A program made the translations under genes and the position numbers. Source: Liolophura sinensis (taxonomy: Eukaryota > Mollusca > Polyplacophora > Chitonida > Chitonidae). From it: a stretch of DNA of 64,000 bases. Below the pieces are notes generated by a model. The model saw only the letters and a program-made list of their open reading frames with translations, had not been told where the DNA came from and did not search any database. The DNA lies in assembly GCF_032854445.1 (NCBI RefSeq), contig NC_088302.1:8677338-8741337 (forward strand), written 5' to 3'. Below are positions 54,310 to 64,000 of the stretch, one piece after another; the stretch's first letter is position 1, and every line of letters starts with the position of its first letter.

Positions 54310-54640
54310 AGAACGCCAGAGATTCTATTTTGGCAACATGAGAAGCATCATATTCGCATACGTCACGCTGACGTCAACCGTTAGCCTTTATCAGCAGGTG
54401 GTACAGACCAGGTGGCTTTGATACAATTAGCATTTACCAATTATGCCAGAGATTCTGGCATATTATCCCGTCTTATTCCGTCTTTCACACTTATGATGGT
54501 GTTTGTTTCCATATTCATCCTGTATTGCAGGCGACACGAGATGCATTCTATTCACACGCGAACACTGACGTCAACCGTTAGCAGTGTTAGGCAATGACCA
54601 GGTGGCTTTGATACAATTACCGTTTACCAGTTATTGTATA
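54310..54640. repeat. About 200-bp imperfect tandem duplication
   Basis: ctgacgtcaaccgttagc occurs near 54367 and 54566. In both copies ccaggtggctttgatacaat follows, and gccagagattct precedes. Confidence 0.8.
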
Positions 54641-54756
54641 CGTTGGTCTCAGGGTGTGTATATTTAAACACATCATCTAATGATATGAAACAAAGAGAAA
54701 CTAAATATATAGCAAAGACAGGTATCGTCTTGTGAATTTAAAGCTTTTCCATGACA

Positions 54757-54962
54757 TTATTTATTTATTTCTTTGATTGGTGTTTTACGCCATACTCAAG
54801 AATATTTCACTTATACGACGGCGGCCAGCATTATGGTGGGAGGAAACCGGGCACAGGCCGGGGGAAACCCACGACAATCTGTAGGTTGCTGCAGGACCTT
54901 CCCGCTTACGGTTGAAGAGGAAGCCAGCATGAGCTGGACTTGAACTCACAGCGACTGCATCT
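54757..54962 (-). mobile_element. SINE lacking the outer head
   Basis: Well-preserved tail and body (ggcggccagcattatggtgg, cttgaactcacagcgactgc), then a break. A plus-oriented tail fragment (aaggcgtaaaac, then caaataaataaatc) follows at 54998-55041. Confidence 0.9.
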
Positions 54963-55065
54963 ATGATGTTAATTCAGTCTCTAATTTGGTTATATTCGAA
55001 TAAGGCGTAAAACAACAATGAAATAAATCAAATAAATAAATCAACTTTGTTAACTTAAAACTGAT

Positions 55066-55248
55066 CTATACACTTTCTGTTGTTAGTGGAGTCCGTTTTT
55101 GGATCATCTCTCTAAATCTCCTCTGTCTCCACAGCCAATATCGACCCATGAGGTCACAGGCTCGACGCCAGCTGTCGTTGGTTCGACTGCGGATTAAGTC
55201 AGTTACCTTGTGAAAGGCATTGATCCTCTTAGTTTCTTTCATACACAT
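55066..55248 (-). other. Unassigned coding-like segment
   Basis: An open frame including VTDLIRSRTNDSWRRACDLM and GRYWLWRQRRFREM, Trp/Arg-rich and unlike SINE translations. It lies between two SINE fragments. Not recognised; chance remains likely at 60 codons. Confidence 0.15.
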
Positions 55249-55368
55249 ATCGCCGTCGTATAAAGAAAAATTTGAGAGAATATACGTTATAAATGCCAGT
55301 TAAAAGCAGCAGTGTGTGGATGTGAAAATACTTGAGTACGGCGTTAAACATCAGTGGAATAAATAAAT
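55247..55368 (+). mobile_element. SINE 3'-end fragment, interrupted
   Basis: cgccgtcgtataaagaaaaa, then cttgagtacggcgttaaaca and a TAAA-type tail, separated by about 55 bp of other sequence. Confidence 0.6.
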
Positions 55369-56559
55369 ATTACTTATCGACGCGTAGCTAACGGATATTC
55401 TGTAATGCTGAATGTACCTGAGATAAAGCATCTTATATATAGCAGGTTAACTACATGTATTTGAACAAGATCCAGGCCACGGAAAGTCTTACTCATTTAG
55501 AAATAAAAGAAGTATAAAAGTAGATCGTCTCATTTCATGGCAGTTTTTTTTATCTTATTTTATATTCATCTTTAACTGATTTTTGACTTTGTCCCCAGCA
55601 CTACGAAACACTACGGTGCATTTTTGCATGTGGGTTTGCTGATTTTTTCAGGCCTGACGGACTGCAGCAGACTCGAGCCACTTATACAATGTATATATCC
55701 ATCACATCAATATCTGCTTTGTGTTATTATTAGTACTTTTCATATTTCCACATGTGTTATAACTAAAGGTTTTTATCCACCCTACAAACCGACGTTTTCT
55801 TCTACATTTCCTCGGATCTTTTCAGAACACTGATTGAAATGTTAGAACAAATTGATTTTGCTTTGATCTGGAAGATAACTAGCTTTGCTGACTTTCTTTT
55901 TTTTCAGTTGTCCGATTGACTCTGTCTTTTGTTGGTTAGAATTAAATTTCTTGTTCAGACTGTGATCCGTCTCTGAGCATTTAATGACTAATAAATCGCA
56001 CTGACTGTTAATAAAAACTAAGCTGTTTATAGACTGGGATGTCTTAAAAAATCAACTTTTCCGGAGGAAAATCGAAATTCTTATAAAAAACTATAATCTG
56101 AATGCATGATGTTATTTTACTGTGTTAAATATAAATGCTGTTTTATATACAATATGCAATGAATGGTTTTAGTTACTACCTCTGAAGAAAATTTTTTTTT
56201 TTGCTTGTGTTGTTTTTGCTCTGCACATTTGCGCTATTTTAGAGGAATCAAGAGGTGTATTTTATGCTAGAGTGCATTTCTGGATTTTCATTTCATGTCT
56301 GAAACATACATGTATGTATGTTCGGAGCTTGACATTACTGGTGAACTAATCAATGCTTGTTCTTTGTATAACCGTAACTTTATACTAACATCTGTTATGG
56401 AAGGAAACTGATTACGCTGGAAATAGGCATAATTAACACTTATTCGGAATGTCGATTCTCACCTGACAGACGTAATGGTACAGTGATGTTGGATTTGAGA
56501 ACTGTAGATTATATGCATATAAAAATTGTTTTAACCATGTTAACTAATGAGGGGTCTAT
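55369..56559. other. Intergenic, no gene seen
   Basis: AT-rich unique sequence. Confidence 0.5.
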
Positions 56560-56820
56560 TATGAAAGAACGCACGTTTGCTTTCGTTCTTGCGCAAGAAC
56601 ACTCTAAAATTAATCTGTTAATTTTAACAGAAAGTTTTGTTGTCTGAATGATGCTAGAATATGTTCTGTTATTGCAACAGATTATTCTGTTGAATATAAC
56701 TCAAATATTCTATTAATTCAACATAAATATTCTATAATTAGACTAACAGAATATTATGTTGAATACGACATTTGACATCAACATGAACATGTCGAAAACA
56801 GAATAAGTGTGTTTCATAAG
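56560..56820. repeat. Dispersed palindromic repeat, copy 3
   Basis: ttaattttaacagaaagttt, gattattctgttgaatataa, attcaacataaatattctat and agactaacagaatattatgt. Internal self-complementarity (attctgttgaat against attcaacagaat-type motifs) suggests a nonautonomous element. gttcttgcgcaagaac before it is a perfect palindrome. Confidence 0.7.
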
Positions 56821-57390
56821 CCGCGGTTAGAGGGAGAGATTTGTCGAATGCTATAATCGCATGAAATAGCCCGCATCGGTATTATTTTCATTCGACGGTC
56901 AACTACACAACTGCTAAGTGTGACACAGATTCAACAAGAAGAGTGGAGACCAGGTAGTCCTAAAAATTCATTGCATGAGGCTTGGGTTTCTGAAACAGTA
57001 TTTCCTGGCCTTAAATCCTCCAGTGTAATAAAATGTCACTAAATAAATATTCTGCAATCGAATTTTTTAACACGTATCCGTTGAGTACAATTTATTTGCT
57101 ATCATACTATTGTCGGTACTCTGGTTTTACTCTCCATGCTGTGATTCTTATTATACTGTGTCTTTTACATTTTAATAATTGGCGTTACGTTGACATGATA
57201 TAAATCTAACGAGAGCTAAGTTGGACCGATGACAGTATGTGACGCAGTGGCACATCGAATGTACTGATCATCATATACTAGTCGCCTAAATGTCCATATA
57301 GTTCAGTCAGTTATACCAAAGGTAGTTCTGCGTTCTGAACTCCTATACTCATGGCATAATCTGTAAACTCCTGCCCAAATATCAAACTGT

Positions 57391-58050
57391 GCGGGAAGTC
57401 ATCTGTGTACCCTTGCATATAAATGTCAGTATTGAGGGTGCAGTCATTTGTGTATACGCCTGTATCTAAAATGTTAACACTGACGGTGTACTCATTTGTG
57501 TACTCCTGTATATAAATGCCAATACTCAGGGTGCAGTCAATTGTGTATACCCCTGTATCTAAATGTTAACACTGAGGGAGCAGCCATTTGTGTATACTCC
57601 TGTATCTAAATGTTAACACTGAGGGAGCAGTCATTTGTGTACTCCTGTATATAAATGTCAATACTGAGGGTGCAGTCATTTGTGTATACTCCTGTATATA
57701 AATGTCAATACTGAGGGTGCAGTCATTTGTGTATACTAGTGTATCTAAATGTTAACACTGAGGGAGCAATCATTTGTGTATACTCCTGTATCTAAACGTT
57801 AACACTGAGAGTGCAGTCATTTGTGTACTCCTGTATATAAATGTCAATACTGAGTGTGCAGTCATTTGTGTATACTAGTGTATCTAAATGTTAACACTGA
57901 GGGAGCAAGCATTTGTGTATACTCCTGTATCTAAACGTTAACACTGAGAGTGCAGTCATTTGTGTACTCCTGTAAATAAATGCAATTACTGAGGGTGCGG
58001 TTATTTGTGTACTCCGGTGTATAAATGCAACTACTAAAGGTACAGTCATA
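57391..58050. repeat. 45/47-bp minisatellite, intergenic
   Basis: About 14 units with core gcagtcatttgtgtatactc then ctgtatctaaatgttaacac. Units with tgtatactcc (47 bp) mix with units having tgtactcc (45 bp). Confidence 0.93.
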
Positions 58051-58470
58051 GCATAGGCCTAAAGGTCAACACGAAAAGTGCCGTTACTTACATCACAGCT
58101 ATATGGACAATAGAAATGTTTTAGTATCATTCAATTATTCATTGAAATACTGGCATAGTTACACATTTTTGCTTTTTATACCAAGACTAAAATGTTTTCC
58201 CACTGCATCCATGTGTAAAAGTTTTTGTACATTCCTATCCCTGTTTTAGATCTTCTCTTCCAAACTCTTCTAAATCTTTTAAACTAGCAACTCTTTGGCC
58301 TTAGAGGTCACGTGATTGAATTCAGCCAAAGCCAGTTTTGTCCATGCTTTCAATTGAGTGGTTCCTTTGTTTCCTTGTCTTGCTTCTCTACTCATAAAAC
58401 CGACTGTTATCACTTTTGTAGCTACCAACCAAGGATTAAATACAAATTAAAAATCATTGATTGGGTTATT

Positions 58471-58577
58471 GTTTTATTTACTTGATTGGTCTTTTACCGT
58501 ACTCAAAAATATTCTCTTATACGACGGCAGCCAGCATTATGATGGGAGGAAACCAGGCGGAGCCCCGGGGGAGACGG
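58471..58577 (-). mobile_element. SINE 3' part
   Basis: gttttatttacttgattggt, ggcagccagcattatgatgg and gcggagccccggggga. It then breaks into unrelated GC-rich sequence with a 17-bp C run. Confidence 0.85.
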
Positions 58578-58589
58578 TTATGGATGTCC

Positions 58590-58797
58590 ATTGAGTGTGT
58601 TCCCCCTGGACATGTTTGTGCCCCCCCCCCCCCCCCCACGCCTCCCGCCAGATCGCACCCCAGCTTTGGCGAACAGAGCTGCCAAGGAACTGGGACAACA
58701 CATACTACGTCTGAAAACAGAGCGTCGAATGCCTGCCTGGGTTAATCGCTGGATCGCACCATATACGACTATTGTATTGCTGAAATCAAACAGCTGA
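58590..58797 (+). other. Unassigned coding-like segment
   Basis: An open frame after the SINE fragment reads a Pro run (from the C tract), then LANRAAKELGQHILRLKTER and RMPAWVNRWIAPYTTI. It is more GC-rich than its flanks and looks protein-like (amphipathic, Arg/Trp-rich). I cannot place it; it could be an exon of an unseen gene or a relic. Confidence 0.2.
58621..58637. repeat. Poly(C) run
   Basis: Seventeen consecutive C about 45 bp beyond the SINE fragment at 58471-58577. Confidence 0.9.
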
Positions 58798-59749
58798 GTA
58801 TTTCAAATGCCATCTGCTGAATTATGTAATAAATGATTTTTTCTCAGAATTATCATACATGCCTACTTTAGGACAACTACGTGAACGTGGTCTTATATAT
58901 AAGTGTATCTTTTTAGACAAACAGAGCATATCCTAACAAAATAGATCTCCTAATAAATGAACCTGAGCTCTTATAAATTACCCGGTTAGTGGAGCGCTTT
59001 ATCTTCTAGGGATTTCTAATACGCCTACCGTGCTGCCACTCCACCCCCTCCATCGTCGAAAATTTCAAAAGCACAGACATTTACGAGCTTTGAACATACG
59101 ATTATTAGCCTTTTTTATCTTAGTTTTTTTTCTTTTTGTGGTGGTTAGGTCTATTTATCGCCTTAATCAATAAATCACGCAGAAGCTATGTGCTTCTTTA
59201 CATTCTATCTGTGCCAGCCCGGCAACCTAAATCTTCCCTACCACCAAACCCAGCATGACGAATCGATTGAAAATGGTGACAAATGAGGCTCCGGTGAAAA
59301 CCTGCTGAAGATGTGTATGCTACAAATAAGAGACCTGTATTGTAGATGCCAGCGTGAAGCCGATGTATTCTATATTTCATCTGGCCTTGGTACCAAACAT
59401 GCTGTCGCTGACCTAGCTTTTTGAGTCTTTGACAAGTGAGTTGCCATATATAAAAATTCACTTAAGTCGGTTTGGCTGCGGCTTTACATCTGTAGGTCTG
59501 TCATGTACTTCCCGATGGGCGGTGATGTCCTTTGGGATTTGCTTAGTTGCCTCCGCTTATCAACCTGACCTCAGTAATATTTGTGAAATGTTTTTCTCAA
59601 ACTGGTACAATATCAACCGTCGATAAAAAAAAAAAAGAAATAAACACAGGGGTTATCTATTTATAAAGCGACCAAAGAATTATTACAGAACCATAATCAA
59701 AGACAATACATAGTAATCTACGGCTCCCGAATTACAATATCGCCATACA

Positions 59750-59828
59750 GAGCCCAGTTTCCTCCCACCATTGTGCTGGCCGCCGAAATATTGTTGAACT
59801 CGACCAAATCAATCAATCAATCAATCAA
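59750..59828 (+). mobile_element. SINE 3'-end fragment with TCAA tail repeat
   Basis: gcccagtttcctcccaccat, tgtgctggccgccgaaatat, then (atca)n. Confidence 0.75.
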
Positions 59829-61039
59829 ATAGAGACGTACTTTTGTAGCCTGATGGTTTACATTTTGATGTGATTAATAAAGTTATATGTAGGTTACTTG
59901 AAGAAATTGAGGAGATAAAGTGTAAACTTGGCATAAATACCCCTCTTGTTTTACTCGTTTGCAAAATACCCGTTAGCTTCTTGGAAATCCAAAATGGCGT
60001 CCATTTTGTTAAGATGGCCCTCAGAAATATGTCACTCTTGACTTTTGGTGTATACATGGCTTGCCCAGTTTTTGAGCACAGTTTGAATAAATATGATCTC
60101 TACTTGCCGTACATAGAATCCTGGAAGAAACTGAATTTGTGGAACAAAACATGTTATTGTTTGTGGAACAGCGCTTTAAGGTTTGTAACTCTCATTTAGT
60201 TGGGTTCAGCTTGCATATGCCCTCTCTGCACACCCAGACATTGTATTAAGCTGTTTCACAATAACTTCCAATAAATTTGCTCAGGAACTGTTATGTCGGA
60301 GCCACGAGATTTTAAATCTGAAATTATTATAACCAACCGAATGTTAACACTCAGCAACAAATGAGGACAATGTTGCACACTAGGCAAGATTGGTTTCCGA
60401 TAACCGATTTCTAAGCAACTGTTTAATTATGTCATTTTGACGAACATCATGAATTACATGTTATACCATCTTGCCGAATGTCTCGTAATTTTGTAAAACT
60501 TTCACCTGTTTAAAATGTCCTTTTTATGTTTAAGCTTTATATATTCGATAAAGATAATGTAGAATTCTACATTAAAGGGTTGCGAAACAATCAAGTGCAA
60601 ACATCAGGGAATCTGTGACGTATAACTACAGCAAATAAAAAATACATCAAAGTTATCCAAAAGTTAAATTCGTGATATGTTATCAGTGTGATAAATATTG
60701 CATCGCTTTAACTCTAGAGATAAGCGATGAGGCCACAATCTGATGAATGATTACGGACACATTGGGGCACTCGGTAATCTGTGTAAGAAACAAAAGTCAT
60801 CAATACAATAAAAGACATTTGATTCAGGAAGACTTGGTCAAGCCCTCGGGGACACATTTGCAGCTGGTTTAATGATATTTTAACATTTTCGGTGATCATA
60901 CATTAATGATGAATGTCTGAACAATTGCACGTATTCTTTTGACCTGGCCCGGGGCATGAGTTTTCTCTATAGTCTCTATTTTCAACTGCGTGCATTGGTT
61001 TAATTTACTGGGTCCTGTATTATTCTTGTATTATCTATG

Positions 61040-61102
61040 TTTTTTAAACTTATTGGTGTTTTACACAGCAACAATATTTGAGTTGTAGCATTATGGTGGG
61101 TG
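61040..61102 (-). mobile_element. SINE 3'-end fragment, degraded
   Basis: aaacttattggtgttttaca then gcattatggtgggtgc. Confidence 0.55.
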
Positions 61103-61989
61103 CAGTTCTTTTATGATATGTGCACGATAATGGCCCCGATTACAAAGCTTTTTGGAGACAAAATTAAACAGTATAGGCGTATTCGTTGCACAGGAAGTTG
61201 TCATTGGCTTTATGCTGAACTTAAGGAACGTATTGTTTGTTTGTCACATATAGTGGCGGCTCTTCTTTAATGCGGACAAAGAACCTGGTACGGTGAAGCG
61301 GAGAATCGGCCCCAGATAGGTACGATAAGAAAGTGAAAATTTCAAATTCCCATCACAATTCTGGAAATTTCGGAATAATAAGAATAAAACTTGGTCGAAG
61401 CAGGCATGAAAGCTGTAATACCATAAGAGATGGTTGCTTAGTAATAACCCTCCAAAAATCGATCGATCGAAAATGCCAATCTTTCGTTCAAACGAGGCAC
61501 TGTGATCAACGTTAACCAGAAAAACTATTTTTCCTGAAACCTTCCTGTGTCTATTTCTACATGCTGTCAAAGTTTCATGTTGTTTAACGCTTGTCTTCAT
61601 ATGTAAAACATATACTTTATAATGTGATCAGTTTTGTCACATTTTAACAGGTTTAAAATCTGTACTTCTGCCATGGTGTATCAGGCAACCTCCGCATTAC
61701 ATTGGACTAACGAAATCCCTTCGGAAAACAGATTGCATATCGGAAAAGAGTTCGAATCTTTGTGGCTCTATTTTTTCTTTGCAAACATACTTTTGTGTGA
61801 TTAAAGAGAAAGGCCATCTTGCAGTAAATACGTGTTATTATGAATTGGAATGGATAAACTATTACATTACGTAACATTTGGCAACTATGGCGACATCATA
61901 CGTGAATTCTGGTTGAGTGCACATGTGGTTCTCTAGCTATCATAAGAATTAACATGTTATGCGTAGCGGAAGTATAGGGCTATTTGTTA

Positions 61990-62040
61990 TAGATTTATTT
62001 AATTGATTGGTGCATAACTGCGCGCTCAAGATTTTTTTAG
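61990..62040 (-). mobile_element. SINE 3'-end fragment, degraded
   Basis: tagatttatttaattgattg, then gcgcgctcaagattttttta. Confidence 0.5.
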
Positions 62041-62895
62041 AAAATTGCTTTTTGGGGATTTTCATAACTCATAACTAAAAAAAAAATTTACCATTTTCGT
62101 TTTTATGACCTATAGATCGGTTCAGAGCATGTTTGGCGCTTTAAGTCGCATGCTTGCCATATAATAGGGAAAAAAGAGTAAAACAGAACTGGAACAAGAA
62201 CTAGTCTTAGAGCGTGTCAGCAGATGTCACTCACATAGTCAGTTTCACTGCGTGAGGTGCACACTGGGGCCGATTCCCCGCCTTAACATACCAGGTCATT
62301 TGTGGAGTTTCGAACAGACAGGAGTCGTTGACTACGTGAACACCGTAAGCGGTCAGTAACATTCTTAACCTTTGCGTACAACATGGTGACCTTGGGATTC
62401 TCATTTAATCTGACTTGAAACGAAATCAGCACATTGCCTTTAATATCTGCAAAGCCAATCAGAGTAATGGTATCATTAACAAAACTTTGTCAGCCTTACT
62501 ATTGTACTACTGTTCGTCTGACCTTAGGACATGTGACTACACCGTAAAATCCATAAATTATTGCAGATGTATCTGTGTCAGAGAAATCGTAAACTTCATG
62601 TCTTAGAACGCTTAGTAAACAAATTGATCTTCCATCGCTACGACAGGGCAGGAAACTATCTGGTCTCATAGCGACATTCAACCTTTATATGACTAATAAC
62701 ATTCCTTGCATTGATTTATTCACTCTAGGGATAAACGGTATTAACAAGAGAAGCATTAAAAAGAAAATAGAAACATTAAAAATGGAGTCTTGTATGTGGA
62801 AATACCTGTACTAATTCATTTTTTCAGATTTGTTTTGACCCAGTTAAGTTTTAACTGAACTCAAATGTTTCTAGCATAAAGCCGGCTTTATGGAC

Positions 62896-62950
62896 GATAT
62901 TGATGTATTGATGATATTGATGTATTGACGATATTGATGTATTGATGTCT
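62896..62950. repeat. 17-bp tandem repeat
   Basis: Three copies of gatattgatgtattga(t/c). Confidence 0.85.
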
Positions 62951-63714
62951 TCAACTGATGCTGATAATTTGCTTTTAATATTTCTTTCCATTTAAAGCAT
63001 TTGTATTGACATGAATATACAGGCGGTCGTTTTCGTAAAACTGGAATGTCTCTTTTCCAACGGGTCTGTGAAATCACTTTTTTTGCAAGACTGTAGAAAT
63101 AAGTGAGAGCCTCTTCTATATGTAATAAGCGGCTTAACTAAGAAGTTATCACGTTACCAAGTTATACAGAGCTGAACGGTGGCCACAACGTTCTGATGTC
63201 ATTCCTGCAAAGTCTATGATCATGAAGCATGGTGTTTATTGAATGCTTGTCGTTTCTCTCTAGTTCCTAGAGAGAAACTGCGATACCTGAACTTCAAGTT
63301 CATGACATAACAACAAAAACAAGCGGTGCACTTACCACTCAGGCTCATAATACCTAATAACGATGATACTGTTACTAAATAACCACTTTCTAAATCACAT
63401 CTATAATAATCAGACCGCTCCACATTACGCATGCGTTGAGGATTACAACCAGGAGTAAAGAACATTGATAACTCTGATTTGACAAAATCACCTGTTCGTC
63501 ACACCACTCGTAAAATTGGTAACCCAGAACGATTTGTCAGGGAAAAACTTAATTTCTTGGCATTTTGAATGCTCGAAGCCTTGGAGCTTCTGCCATATCA
63601 ACGTTTATCAACTTTTCATATCGTTTTCTTTAAGCAGACGTCAACAAATCAATCAGCTTCCGGAAACGAGTAAACTCTTGTTGCTGAATAGTTGACAAGT
63701 CGAGAAACCTGATA

Positions 63715-63752
63715 TACATACATACCTACATACATATACACATACATACATG
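63715..63752. repeat. TACA microsatellite
   Basis: Imperfect catacata/tacatacc units. Confidence 0.8.
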
Positions 63753-64000
63753 TTTGTGTTTGTATGGCACTGGACCATTTATTTCTATGTGTATTGGGCA
63801 AAGGTCTGTGCGTAAAAAGGTCAGGGGAAAAAATTCCAGTTAACGAATTGAAAAATTTGTAAATTCGGTGACTGAATTAAAAGTTTAAATGCTTTAAAGT
63901 AAATTGGAATTTATGAAAAATTAAACCTAAATTGGGAAAAATATAAATATATATAATGTATATGAATCGATACAGAAACATGTGAAAGTACCAACACGGT

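Larger units (their letters stand above)
58798..64000. other. Intergenic, no gene seen
   Basis: Apart from SINE scraps, the 17-bp repeat and the TACA microsatellite, this is unique AT-rich sequence. A 109-codon open frame at 59870-60199 has no recognisable domain. Confidence 0.5.

Noticed and set aside
59870-60199. 109-codon ORF
   Set aside because: No recognisable domain, splice context or conservation clue. Left as intergenic.

Overview
The window is animal nuclear DNA, most likely from a mollusc or a related lophotrochozoan. The reasons are two intron-rich metazoan genes, AT-rich introns, frequent tacatgta-type motifs, and roughly 30 copies or fragments of a tRNA-derived SINE. The SINE has a conserved 3' body ending in a TAAA-type tail. 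The species assignment is an inference from these repeats; the gene identities are firm.

Layout: 1-9530 is intergenic, with scattered SINEs and palindromic repeats. 9531-30960 (minus strand) is a complete mitochondrial Lon protease gene (LONP1), 22 coding exons and 1,073 residues. All splice phases close and every AAA+ and protease active-site motif is present. 30961-32284 separates it from a divergently transcribed AGGF1 gene (plus strand, 32285-46761, 12 coding exons, 813 residues; coiled coil, OCRE, acidic linker, FHA, G-patch). The start codons are 1.3 kb apart, so the two genes may share a bidirectional promoter. 46762-64000 is a gene-poor flank with SINEs of two families, minisatellites and palindromic elements. 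I found no convincing third gene.

The most unusual feature is in the introns. Several minisatellites appear to have grown out of splice sites. In AGGF1, exon 8 carries a 51-bp array over its acceptor and a 41-bp array over its donor, and exon 10 carries a 52-bp array over its donor. In LONP1, a 44-bp array of about 29 units upstream of exon 5 looks like copies of that exon's own acceptor. Each array therefore presents a series of extra splice sites next to the real one. A separate 22-bp minisatellite in LONP1 intron 21 was seeded inside a SINE. AGGF1 intron 4 appears to be a GC-AG intron, because only that boundary keeps the frame, and it contains a possible 69/73-nt cassette exon.

The two genes have no known shared pathway: Lon degrades and chaperones proteins in the mitochondrial matrix, and AGGF1 is a nuclear RNA-processing-type protein also reported as an angiogenic factor in vertebrates. 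Their pairing here is positional.
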